In this document: positions 8,398 through 16,241 of the stretch, piece by piece
How the letters are laid out: each line of letters starts with the position of its first letter
Numbering within the stretch: position 1 is the first letter of the stretch
Source: Arthrobacter sp. AZCC_0090
GTDB lineage: Bacteria; Actinomycetota; Actinomycetes; Actinomycetales; Micrococcaceae
Length of the DNA stretch: 62,259 nt
Reading direction: 5' to 3'
NCBI RefSeq assembly: GCF_014207375.1
Contig: NZ_JACHEE010000019.1
Location: 1-62,259 of the forward strand
Notes under the pieces: generated by a model
Told to the model about the DNA's origin: nothing
The model's input: only the letters and a program-made list of their open reading frames with translations
Databases searched by the model: none
Made by a program: the position numbers and the translations under genes

Positions 8398-8513
8398 GAA
8401 CGGGTGAATCGCCTCACCCGCTGGGGGGAGAGGGGTGCGCATCTGCCCCTCCCGGTGGCGTCGCCGACAGCCACCGAGCGCTGGACAGTCTCCCCCCGAG
8501 GACTCACCCGTTC
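8398..8513. promoter_or_regulatory. Nested inverted repeats in a divergent promoter region
   Basis: GAACGGGTGA (8398-8407) recurs inverted as TCACCCGTTC (8504-8513). Inside it, GGGGGGAGA (8423-8431) recurs inverted as TCTCCCCCC (8489-8497), and CGGGTGA-N6-TCACCCG (8401-8420) is itself a perfect 7-bp inverted repeat. A further TTCCCCCCGAAGG lies at 8524-8536. This 329-base gap separates the leftward ligase/dehydrogenase operon from the rightward NTF2/flavin operon. The repeats are likely operators; the two GAF-LuxR regulators at 11.7-13.8 kb are the nearest candidates. Confidence 0.6.
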
Positions 8514-8621
8514 GCGTTGTGGATTCCCCCCGAAGGGTGATTTCGGCGGCGCCGGCCCTTACTACCTTTGGGAAGACGAGTTCGCATGACACCGACGTCG
8601 TGCAGAAAGAGAGAGCGAACC

Positions 8622-9077
8622 ATGAGCAATCAGTTCTATACGGCAGTCAAGTGGCTGAAGGCGTTCCGCTCCAGTCCAGAGGACGTCGTCGCGATGTACG
8701 CGGAACCTTTCGTGTTCACCGACCCGATCCTCGATCAGCACGCCATCACCTCGCGTGAAGATCTGCTGCGCGTGTTCGGGCCTTATGCGAACGTCGACAC
8801 GACGAACGGGATCGGAATCAACAACTTCCGCATCGACGAGGTCATCGGCGATGAGCAGGCGGCGGTGTACCGCTGGACGTGGGAGGCGAGGAAGGCTCAG
8901 GCGTTCCTGGGCATCCCGACCCCGGACCGGACCCCTGGCTCGCGCGGTCTGACCCTGCACTTCTACGATCGGGAAGGCCGGATCACCCGTGACGAGAGCT
9001 ACTGGGACGCGGTGAGCGCTCTCGCGCCGTTCGTGCCGCAGATCGATCGTGCCAACAAGTTCAAGCCCGTCTCCTAG
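8622..9077 (+). CDS. SnoaL/NTF2-like protein
   Basis: 151 residues with the NTF2/SnoaL alpha-plus-beta cone layout: an N-terminal helix (FYTAVKWLKAF), VVAMYAEPFVFTDPIL, then strands ending in the FYDREGRITRDESYWDA motif that recurs in the next gene. Family members include isomerases, epoxide hydrolases, cyclases and non-catalytic partners; no set of catalytic residues lets me choose. ATG 8622 has AGAAAGAGAG ahead of it; the frame is open 18 codons further upstream without a better site. It is the first gene of a four-gene operon and a paralogue of the next one. Confidence 0.75.
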   Translation: MSNQFYTAVKWLKAFRSSPEDVVAMYAEPFVFTDPILDQHAITSREDLLRVFGPYANVDTTNGIGINNFRIDEVIGDEQAAVYRWTWEARKAQAFLGIPTPDRTPGSRGLTLHFYDREGRITRDESYWDAVSALAPFVPQIDRANKFKPVS

Positions 9078-9103
9078 CCGACCCGATACGACAAGGATCT
9101 GAC

Positions 9104-9613
9104 ATGACCATCACTACTGACACCCGGACCGCAATCGCAGACGTTCATGCAGCGAAGTGGGCCGCCGCGCTTACCGAGAGCATCGACGCGGCACTCGCGC
9201 TCTATGCCGACGAGTTTGTGTTCGACGACACCGCGGACGACGATCACGTGACCGACACCGCCATCACGAAGGACGAGCTGCGTCCGAAGCTGGCCCCCTT
9301 CTCGAACAAGGACCGCGCCAATGGTTCAGGCATCCATCGTTTCGAGATCCGCGAGGCCTTCGACCTGACCGGCGACGACGGCCTCCCCGCCGCCGCGATC
9401 CTCTGGACCTGGACGGGTAAGGACCTCGAGACGTACCACGGTCTGCCCGTCGGCGGGCGGACCCTCTCCACGATCGGCCTCACCTGGCAGCAGCTCGACG
9501 CCGACGGCCGGATCACCCGCGAGTCGACCTACTGGGTCGACACGCCCCTGCTCGGCGAGCTCGGTGTGCCGGTGCAGACGGTGCATTACTGGAAGGAGGG
9601 CTTCGGTGCGTGA
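9104..9613 (+). CDS. SnoaL/NTF2-like protein, paralogue of the preceding gene
   Basis: 169 residues, again with the NTF2-like pattern: AAKWAAALTESIDAALALYADEF-type helix, FDDTADDDHV, and DADGRITRESTYWVD near the C-terminus, matching DREGRITRDESYWDA in the upstream gene. The two probably act as a hetero-oligomer or on successive intermediates, which is inference. The gene starts 26 bases after its neighbour, with AAGGATC as ribosome binding site. Downstream lie the flavin reductase and the acyl-CoA dehydrogenase-like flavoprotein, so an oxygenation step may feed this pair. Confidence 0.75.
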   Translation: MTITTDTRTAIADVHAAKWAAALTESIDAALALYADEFVFDDTADDDHVTDTAITKDELRPKLAPFSNKDRANGSGIHRFEIREAFDLTGDDGLPAAAILWTWTGKDLETYHGLPVGGRTLSTIGLTWQQLDADGRITRESTYWVDTPLLGELGVPVQTVHYWKEGFGA

Positions 9614-9679
9614 CTCCTCGCCCCAGCCCTCGCGGGCGGGGGCGACCGGGCCCCAGCCGGCAAGCAGGAAGGGATTGAC

Positions 9680-10285
9680 ATGAGCGTGAATGCCGTGAGA
9701 AACGGTGATGCAGCCCCCGCCGTGGGCGAACATCCACGGAGAATCGCCGGGGGCCTGACCCCGGACGAGTTCAAAGGAGCGTTCCGCAACCATCCGGCCG
9801 GTGTCGCCGTGGTCACCGCCGACGCGGGCGCCGGACCGGTGGGGCTGACGGCGACGTCCGTGTTCTCGGTCAGTACCGAGCCGCCGCTGCTGGTGTTCTC
9901 CGTGTCGGAGCTCTCCTCGAGCAGGCCGACCATCCTTATGGCAGACACGCTCGTCGTGCACCTGGTCGGTTCGACGCAGCTCCACCTTGCCCAGCTCTGC
10001 GCGACGAGCGGGATCGACCGCTTCGCCGACACGACGCTGTGGGGCCGTCTGGACAGCGGCGAGCCGTACTTCCCATCTGCCAGCGTCTGGATCCGCGGCC
10101 GCGTTGTCGACCGGCTGGACGCCGGCACCTCGACGCTGATCGTCGTGCACGCGTTGGAGACCCAAGCCCCGGTCGCGGGCAGCGACGCAGCCAGCGCCGC
10201 CGAAAGTCAACCGCTCGTCTATCACAACCGTGCCTGGCATGCACTGGGCGAGAACTCTCTTATACCCCCAACAGAAGGACATTGA
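9680..10285 (+). CDS. Flavin reductase (FMN-binding, HpaC/DszD type)
   Basis: 201 residues with the flavin reductase-like split-barrel domain: FRNHPAGVAVVTAD, GLTATSVFSVSTEPPLLVFSV and LAQLCATSGIDRF are the usual landmarks. Such enzymes reduce free FMN or FAD with NAD(P)H and hand it to a partner monooxygenase. The next gene begins 3 bases after the stop and encodes an acyl-CoA dehydrogenase-like protein, the fold used by group D flavin monooxygenases such as DszC and HpaB. The first 35 residues are polar and probably disordered. Confidence 0.85.
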   Translation: MSVNAVRNGDAAPAVGEHPRRIAGGLTPDEFKGAFRNHPAGVAVVTADAGAGPVGLTATSVFSVSTEPPLLVFSVSELSSSRPTILMADTLVVHLVGSTQLHLAQLCATSGIDRFADTTLWGRLDSGEPYFPSASVWIRGRVVDRLDAGTSTLIVVHALETQAPVAGSDAASAAESQPLVYHNRAWHALGENSLIPPTEGH

Positions 10286-10288
10286 CTC

Positions 10289-11557
10289 ATGGGCAAGCAC
10301 GATAATGTACTGACCCCGTCCGAACGCGACGAGATCGTCGGGCGGGCAACGAAGCTAGCCGCCGATTTCGCTGCGGCCGGCGCCGCCGCGGACTCCAACA
10401 ACAGGTTCCCGCTGGAGCTCGTTCCGCTCTACAAAGCGTCGGGGCTGCCGAAGATCGCGGTCCCCAAGCAATACGGCGGCGATGGCGCGGACATCTGGAC
10501 GACCGCGCTCGTGTCCCGGGAGCTCGCGAAGGGCGATCCCGCTATCGCGCTCTCCTTCAACATGCATCAGACGATGATCGGAATCTTCCGGGGCCTGCTC
10601 GACGAGGACAGCAGGAAGCGCGTCTTCGGCAGGATTGTGGAGGAAAACCTGCTGGTCTCCGGGCCCTTCAGCGAGGACCGTGCGGGGCTGTCGGGTCTCG
10701 CCGACACGATCGCTGTCCCGGACGGCAGTGGCGGCTGGCGCGTCAGCGGCAAGAAGTCGTGGGCCACCCTCATCGAGGCGGCCGACCTCGTCGCCTTCAA
10801 CGCGACGATCACCGACGAATCGGGGCACCTGCCGGACAGCTTCGTCGAGCACGCCTCGCGGGAGGCCGTCTTCGTCATTCCCGCAAGCAGCCCGGGTCTG
10901 AACGTCGTCCGCACCTGGGACACGCTCGGCATGCGGGCCACCGGCACACAGACGCTCGTTTTCGACGAAGTGAGCGTCCCTGCTGAGGCCTATGGCGGGA
11001 ACTTCCGCGAGGGTCTGTTCGACCAGTTCGAGTGGGCGTCAATGAGCTTCGCCAGCGTGTATCAGGGACTCGCGGAGAAGGCGTATGAGGAGGCCAAGGC
11101 GATCCTTCGCAAGAAGACACTCGGCGCCACCCAGGAGGGCCAGGACGTCGCCCTGAAGAACGTAGGCTTCGTGCAGTACAACCTGGGCAAGCTTAAGACG
11201 GATGTCGAGGCCTCCGCCCGCGTCCTGGAGGCGACGGCGCAGATCCTCGTTGACGGGCGGGACGAGCAGTGGAACCCTGCATCGCGGGTCGCTTTCCTCG
11301 ATGTGGGCAAGGTGACGGCGACCGAGACGGCCATCCGCGTTGCCGATGGCGCCCTACGCCTGGTCGGGGGCCAGGCGTTCCGGCGCGGTCACGTCCTGGA
11401 ACGGTTGTACCGGGATGCCCGCGGCGGCCCCTTCCACCCGCTCACGACGGATGCGGCGTACGACCTCATCGGGCGCAGCGAGCTGGGCCTGTTCGACCCG
11501 CCTGCGGAATCGGCGTCGGTGGCCGAGGAGCCTGCGGAGGCCGTCGCTGTGTCGTAG
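10289..11557 (+). CDS. Acyl-CoA dehydrogenase-like flavoprotein, possible group D monooxygenase
   Basis: 422 residues with the N-terminal helical, middle beta-barrel (GPFSEDRAG, GKKSWATL, TLGMRATGTQT) and C-terminal helical domains of the acyl-CoA dehydrogenase fold. The C-terminus reads GGQAFRRGH and RDARGGPFHPLTTD, close to members that work as flavin-dependent oxygenases, rather than the G-G-T-x-E-I-Q-R ending of beta-oxidation enzymes. With a flavin reductase 3 bases upstream, I favour a two-component monooxygenase; a true dehydrogenase is possible. Last gene of the operon that starts at 8622. Confidence 0.75.
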   Translation: MGKHDNVLTPSERDEIVGRATKLAADFAAAGAAADSNNRFPLELVPLYKASGLPKIAVPKQYGGDGADIWTTALVSRELAKGDPAIALSFNMHQTMIGIFRGLLDEDSRKRVFGRIVEENLLVSGPFSEDRAGLSGLADTIAVPDGSGGWRVSGKKSWATLIEAADLVAFNATITDESGHLPDSFVEHASREAVFVIPASSPGLNVVRTWDTLGMRATGTQTLVFDEVSVPAEAYGGNFREGLFDQFEWASMSFASVYQGLAEKAYEEAKAILRKKTLGATQEGQDVALKNVGFVQYNLGKLKTDVEASARVLEATAQILVDGRDEQWNPASRVAFLDVGKVTATETAIRVADGALRLVGGQAFRRGHVLERLYRDARGGPFHPLTTDAAYDLIGRSELGLFDPPAESASVAEEPAEAVAVS

Positions 11558-11679
11558 CCTTCCGTCGTCGAACTGGGAAGCGAGACGCAACGTCCTGGAC
11601 GGATGCTGCGTCTCGCCCTCGGCTCGCGACGCGCGCCTCGGCCGATGGCCGGGTGAGGGTGGCCCTCGCTCCGGCGCCG

Positions 11680-12867
11680 TCAGGCACTGAGATACCGAGC
11701 CACCGCCTGGGATCGATTGCTCGTGCCGAGCTTGCGGAGGATGTGCTTGACATGCGACTTGATCGTGTCCGGCGCGATGACGAGGCGGTCGGCGATCGCC
11801 GCATTCGTTAGCCCCTCAGCCATAAGCCGCAGCACCTCCGCCTCGCGTCTGGTGAGCTCGTCGAGCCCAGCTCGTTCGCCTATGACACGCACGGCGTCGA
11901 GTGGGGCGTGCGCAGCGTCGCCTGCGGCGCTCCGCTCGGTGAACGCCATGATGCTCTCCGCCGCGTCGATGAGGATGTCCCGCGTCTGCTGTCGCTGCTG
12001 CCGGAGCGCTTCCTGCAGGGCGGATCGCTCGCTGAGGAAGCCCACGCCGCTCGCGAACGCCCACAGCACGTCGCGGTCGGTCTCGGTCACCCGCGCGCCC
12101 GGCATGAGATGGTCCGCGTGCAGGAAACCGACGACCGCCCCCCTGGACACCAGCGGCGCGACGACGTACGAGCGCGAATGGCCGGAGTCCACGATGATCG
12201 GCCGATGAACGGCGGCTGCCTCGGTATCGAGCACGAGCACCGGCTGACGAGTCGTCAGCAGCTGGTGCTCGGGCGCGCGCACATCGATGGTGATGGCCGA
12301 TCCCACCCAGCCGGGGAACCACTTCCCGAGCTCGTCGTTCGCCGTAGAGTCCGCGATCCAAGGCTTCCAGACGGCGCCGCTCACGCGGGAGAGCACCGCG
12401 CGGCCGAACCCGCACTGGCGGACGAGCTCGGCGCAGACCCTCTCGAGCGGGTCGCCGATTCCGTTACCGGCCCGCAGGGTGGCGAGTGCACGGGAGGCGC
12501 CGTTGAGACGGACCGATAGGACGTTCATGGCGTGCAACTGCAAGTCAAACGACACCCGCTGGAGCTCTCCGAGGATACGCGTCAGCCGACCGCGCGCATC
12601 CTCCGAGCTCTCCCCGGCCAGCCGCGACATGGTCCGATCGGTGAGCTCTGCGACGGCCTCGGCGGCGTCGAGGACGATGCCGCCGCGCAGATCCGGAAGC
12701 GTAATCGATGAGCCAGTCTCGCTCTCCCATGCGATGACGACCGCGCCGATCCGGGCGAGCAGGCCGGAGGTCTCGCCGCCCCGATCGGTCGATTCTCCTG
12801 AAGCGAGGCGAATCCCTTGCCTTCCTGTCACGATGCCCGCAGTTCCTGCCATCGAGTGTGACGCCAT
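11680..12867 (-). CDS. LuxR-family regulator with GAF domain
   Basis: About 395 residues from ATG 12867. A GAF-type sensor domain (about residues 95-270, with YVVAPLVSRGAVVGFLHAD) is followed by a helical linker and a C-terminal GerE/LuxR HTH (LTRREAEVLRLMAEGLTN, ADRLVIAPDTIKSHVKHIL). It probably binds DNA as a dimer in response to a small ligand. The start is uncertain: ATG 12867 and ATG 12852 overlap the end of the preceding regulator gene and neither has a good ribosome binding site, which suggests translational coupling. It lies directly downstream of the operon it may control, on the opposite strand. Confidence 0.85.
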   Translation of the reverse strand: MASHSMAGTAGIVTGRQGIRLASGESTDRGGETSGLLARIGAVVIAWESETGSSITLPDLRGGIVLDAAEAVAELTDRTMSRLAGESSEDARGRLTRILGELQRVSFDLQLHAMNVLSVRLNGASRALATLRAGNGIGDPLERVCAELVRQCGFGRAVLSRVSGAVWKPWIADSTANDELGKWFPGWVGSAITIDVRAPEHQLLTTRQPVLVLDTEAAAVHRPIIVDSGHSRSYVVAPLVSRGAVVGFLHADHLMPGARVTETDRDVLWAFASGVGFLSERSALQEALRQQRQQTRDILIDAAESIMAFTERSAAGDAAHAPLDAVRVIGERAGLDELTRREAEVLRLMAEGLTNAAIADRLVIAPDTIKSHVKHILRKLGTSNRSQAVARYLSA

Positions 12868-13793
12868 GCGTGCGCGATGGACTCCGATCGCGTGCTGGCT
12901 CCCTGCTTCCTGAAGATTTGCTTGACGTGGGACTTGACGGTGCTCTCCGAGACGAAGAGACGATCGGCGATGCCGCGGTTCGTCAGCCCTTCGGCCATCA
13001 GTGCGAGAACCTCGGCCTCGCGATCCGAGAGCCCCCACGGATGGGACGCCGGCTGGAGCGCGTGCGGTGCCGGCGTCGGGGCGTTCAGCACGACGCTCAG
13101 TGAGGGGGTGCCCTTCTGACTCAGGACGGACTCGGCGCGCGCCAGCGCCGAGCGGACTTGCTCCCGCTCCGCGGCGATCCGTGCATCGAGCGCGATGGAC
13201 TCGAGCGCGAGTCCGAGCAGATCGGCGAAGTGCCGCACGATGTCGTGGTCGGCCTCGGAGACGGGGTGCCGATTCGCACCGTGATCGGCATGGATCAGCG
13301 CGACCGCCTCCTCACCGACGATGACGGGCGCCACGATGTACGAGCAAGTGCGGATCGCATCGACAAATGGTTGATGCATGCGTGAATCGGTCTGCGCGTG
13401 CTCCACGCGCTGCGAAGTCCTGCGACGCACGACCTGAGTCTCCACCATCGTGGAGCAAAGCGGCACGCGCAATGCGGCCAGCAGGGACTCCAGCCCGCGT
13501 TCCCGTTCGTGCTCCAGTTCGGAGGAGTGCCAGTGCCGGGGGACCCACAGTGATCCTTCGATGCGCGAAAGGAGGACCCTGGCGAAGTGACCAGCGGGTG
13601 CGAACGTCCTCGCCGCGGCCGCCAGGGCGTCGTCCACGCTGCCCAGATCGCGCAATTGGGAGATGGCATCGTGCACGTCGCCAAGACGAGCGGGACGGAC
13701 CTCTGCCGGGTCCGCGTTGTATCGTCCAGGATCGCTGAGCGGATTCGGCGCGAGCCGACCGGTCCGCAGTTCATATTTTGTCGTTGACATCAT
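12828..13793 (-). CDS. LuxR-family regulator with GAF domain, paralogue
   Basis: 321 residues from ATG 13793, preceded by GGAAGACA; the frame is open 23 codons further but without a better site. Layout as in its neighbour: GAF-like sensor (about 60-220, with YIVAPVIVGEEAVALIHADH) and C-terminal LuxR HTH (LSDREAEVLALMAEGLTN, ADRLFVSESTVKSHVKQIF). The two genes overlap by about 40 bases and share most HTH residues, so they arose by duplication and may form a heterodimer. A TetR-type site candidate lies 54 bases before the start. Confidence 0.85.
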   Translation of the reverse strand: MMSTTKYELRTGRLAPNPLSDPGRYNADPAEVRPARLGDVHDAISQLRDLGSVDDALAAAARTFAPAGHFARVLLSRIEGSLWVPRHWHSSELEHERERGLESLLAALRVPLCSTMVETQVVRRRTSQRVEHAQTDSRMHQPFVDAIRTCSYIVAPVIVGEEAVALIHADHGANRHPVSEADHDIVRHFADLLGLALESIALDARIAAEREQVRSALARAESVLSQKGTPSLSVVLNAPTPAPHALQPASHPWGLSDREAEVLALMAEGLTNRGIADRLFVSESTVKSHVKQIFRKQGASTRSESIAHAWRHTRWQELRAS

Positions 13794-13846
13794 TGTCTTC
13801 CGGAGCAAAGGGAAACGGAACCATCCACGATCTGTGGTTACGCTTG

Positions 13847-13864
13847 ATTCACTTACCGGCAATT
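13847..13864. promoter_or_regulatory. Candidate TetR operator upstream of the LuxR pair
   Basis: ATTCACTTA-N4-CAATT. The same two blocks with the same spacing occur at 15201-15218 in front of the tandem TetR gene. Seen directly; the regulator assignment is inference. Confidence 0.4.
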
Positions 13865-13983
13865 CTCACCCGAGGATCACGAAGTGTCAATGCTTTCGGG
13901 CCTTTCGGGATGCCCCGCAAGAAGCGGGTGCTTTGCCGCTCGAGTCGCGTCTTCTGAGACACGATCCTCCACGAAAGCAGTCC

Positions 13984-15147
13984 TTAGTTTTCCAGCACGC
14001 TGACGGCCAGGTCTACGATGTTGCGGACGACGCCGGGGTGGCTGCTGAGCCGGGTTGTGCGGACGGCGTCGTTCACGATGGCGAGGGCGGCGTGCACGCG
14101 GAAGCGCGTCACGGCTCGGTCCTGCTCCGGCCGGGCAGCCGCCTGCAGGGCGAACCACTCCGAGACGTACTCCCGCTGCGCGGCGCGAAGCCTGCGGCGG
14201 TCCGGCTCCGGGATGTTCGGCAGCTCGGTCACGAGCACTCCCAGCAGGTCGCGGTGACGCGTGGCGAAGGAGACGTATGCCGTCACGGTCGCGCGAAGAG
14301 CCTCACGCGGGGATGCCGCACCCGCCAGCGCATCGGCGAGTCCGACGTGCAGAGCTTCCGTCGCGCGCGTCATGATCGCGGTGAGGAGGTCGCCCTTGGT
14401 GGGGAAGTGACGGTAGAGACTCGCGCTCGTGGCGCCGACGGCGGCTCCGATGTCCTGCATGGTCACGGTCTGGTAGCCCCTGACGCTGAATAGGCGGGTC
14501 GCCGCAGCCATGATCGCACTGGGTCGCGATGACGACGTCACCCCATCCGGCTCGGGCTGGGGCCGGGCGCTGTCGTGGCCGGTGAGCGGCGTGGCCACCG
14601 CGATCATGCTCAACTCGATCAGCAGCGCGATCATGCGATCTGGCGGCAGGGTCGTCTGGTGGTAGGCGGGACTGGTGAGCACGGCGATGACGGCCATTGC
14701 CGTCAGCTCGGGGTCGCCGCCCGGCGTGCGCTCGCGGATGAGTCCTTCCAGCGTGCCGCGCACCTCGAAAAAGGGCCTGCGGATGCGCTGCTTAGCCGGA
14801 TCGTCGAGATGGCGGGACTCCCTGCTCCACAGCAGACCCATCCGCGGCCGCCCGCCGAAGGCGCGGGCGAGCACTGCGATCGCCGAGTCAATGTCGCGCG
14901 GCGCGGCCTCAGCGAGCGCGGAGCTCACCGCCTGGAACTCGCTCGCCAAGGCCAACTCGAGCAGCTCGTGCTTGTTTCTGAAATGACGGTAGAGCGCGCT
15001 CGCGCCGATGCCGGCCGCGGCGGCGATGTCCTCGGTGTTGACGTTGTGGTAGCCGTGCGCGGCGAAAAGATCCGCGGCCGCGCGCAGGATCATCTCGCGA
15101 CGATTGCGCGGCCGGGTGCGCGGCCGGGTGGGTGTAAGAGATGCCAC
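13984..15147 (-). CDS. Regulator made of two fused TetR units
   Basis: 387 residues, twice the usual TetR length. HTH 1 spans about residues 18-64 (ADLFAAHGYHNVNTEDIAAA, ALYRHFRNKHELL) and HTH 2 about 210-256 (TRLFSVRGYQTVTMQDIGAA, SLYRHFPTKGDLL). Each is followed by its own helical ligand domain, joined by a polar linker near 190-208. A single chain with two DNA-binding units could act as a built-in dimer. It is divergent from the NMO-thiolase-carboxylase operon and is the likely repressor of cluster 1 lipid genes; fatty-acyl or terpenoyl-CoA is a plausible ligand. Confidence 0.85.
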   Translation of the reverse strand: MASLTPTRPRTRPRNRREMILRAAADLFAAHGYHNVNTEDIAAAAGIGASALYRHFRNKHELLELALASEFQAVSSALAEAAPRDIDSAIAVLARAFGGRPRMGLLWSRESRHLDDPAKQRIRRPFFEVRGTLEGLIRERTPGGDPELTAMAVIAVLTSPAYHQTTLPPDRMIALLIELSMIAVATPLTGHDSARPQPEPDGVTSSSRPSAIMAAATRLFSVRGYQTVTMQDIGAAVGATSASLYRHFPTKGDLLTAIMTRATEALHVGLADALAGAASPREALRATVTAYVSFATRHRDLLGVLVTELPNIPEPDRRRLRAAQREYVSEWFALQAAARPEQDRAVTRFRVHAALAIVNDAVRTTRLSSHPGVVRNIVDLAVSVLEN

Positions 15148-15200
15148 GGGCAGTCCTCTCTCGGATCCAGGATCCGATTCTTGCTGGTTGGTTACTATAA

Positions 15201-15218
15201 ATTCACTTAATCACAATT
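15201..15218. promoter_or_regulatory. Candidate TetR operator in the tetR/NMO divergent promoter
   Basis: ATTCACTTA-ATCA-CAATT, within an AT-rich stretch (15194-15228) that stands out against the GC-rich surroundings and probably holds both promoters. It matches the site at 13847 in both blocks and spacing. Confidence 0.45.
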
Positions 15219-15291
15219 ATGTTATATCGTAGCGATCGAAGACGGATACATCGAGCATCCGCGACAGCATCGACGACGATGAGGAGCACCT

Positions 15292-16239
15292 GTGAGTCTG
15301 CCACCGCCTTTGAAAGCGCGTCTCACGCTTCCCGTGATCGCCGCTCCAATGACCGCCGTCTCGGGATTCGAGCTTGTCGCCGCCTCATGCGAAGCCGGTG
15401 TGATCGGTTCGTTCCCTGTGCACAACGCACGGCGCGAAGGGACGTCCGGAAGTCTCGACGCCTGGCTCACCGCATTGGATCGCCGCCTCTCGGAGCGCGA
15501 CGAGCCGGCGGCACCCTTCGCGCCGAACCTGATCATGCATCGATCCAACCACCATCGCGATGAGGAACTTGCGACTCTGGTCGCCCATCGGGTCCCGCTC
15601 GTGATCACCAGCGTCGGCTCGCCGGAAGCCGCCGTCGGGCCTCTGCACGACGCGGGCAGTCTGATCTTCGCCGACGTCGCCACACTCGCGCACGTCGATC
15701 GCTGTCTGGACGCAGGTGTCGACGGCCTGGTCCTGTTGACAGCCGGTGCCGGCGGGCAGACCGGATGGATGAATCCCTTCGCCTTCGTACGGGCGGTGCG
15801 CGCACGATTCGACGGGACAATCGTGTTGGCCGGCGGGATCGGAGACGGCGCCGCCGTCCTCGCGGCACAGGCGCTCGGGGCGGACCTCGCCTACCTCGGC
15901 ACCCGCTTCATCGCTGCGCAGGAGAGCCTCGCCGACGACGCCTATCGGGCGGCGCTGGTCTCCGCATCCTTGGACGACGTCGTCCTCTCGACAGCGGTCG
16001 GCGGGTTGCCGGCGAATCTGCTGCGCGAATGGATCGGACGCAACGTCGCCGACGTTGCGGAGGGCGACTACCGGCAGGACCGACTTCTCGGATGGAACGA
16101 CGTCTGGAGTGCGGGGCACAGTGTCTCCTCGGTGCAGGAAGTGCTGCCCGTGCGGGAGCTGGTGGACCAACTGCTTCATGAATACGACCAGGCCCGCTCT
16201 GCGTGGCAATCACAGGCCGATGGGGCCGGGAAGGAATGA
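15292..16239 (+). CDS. Nitronate monooxygenase-like FMN flavoprotein
   Basis: 315 residues, TIM-barrel family of 2-nitropropane dioxygenase/FabK. It starts at GTG 15292 behind GAGGAGC. Landmarks: PVIAAPMTAVSGFELV at the N-terminus, VITSVGSP, then the FMN phosphate region VLAGGIGDGAAVLAAQALGADLAYLGTRF. The loop that carries the catalytic histidine in true nitronate monooxygenases (G-G-H-x-G) reads GGQTG here, so it may be an enoyl reductase or another flavin enzyme. First gene of the long rightward operon; the thiolase start overlaps or directly follows its stop. Confidence 0.8.
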   Translation: MSLPPPLKARLTLPVIAAPMTAVSGFELVAASCEAGVIGSFPVHNARREGTSGSLDAWLTALDRRLSERDEPAAPFAPNLIMHRSNHHRDEELATLVAHRVPLVITSVGSPEAAVGPLHDAGSLIFADVATLAHVDRCLDAGVDGLVLLTAGAGGQTGWMNPFAFVRAVRARFDGTIVLAGGIGDGAAVLAAQALGADLAYLGTRFIAAQESLADDAYRAALVSASLDDVVLSTAVGGLPANLLREWIGRNVADVAEGDYRQDRLLGWNDVWSAGHSVSSVQEVLPVRELVDQLLHEYDQARSAWQSQADGAGKE

Positions 16240-16241
16240 CG

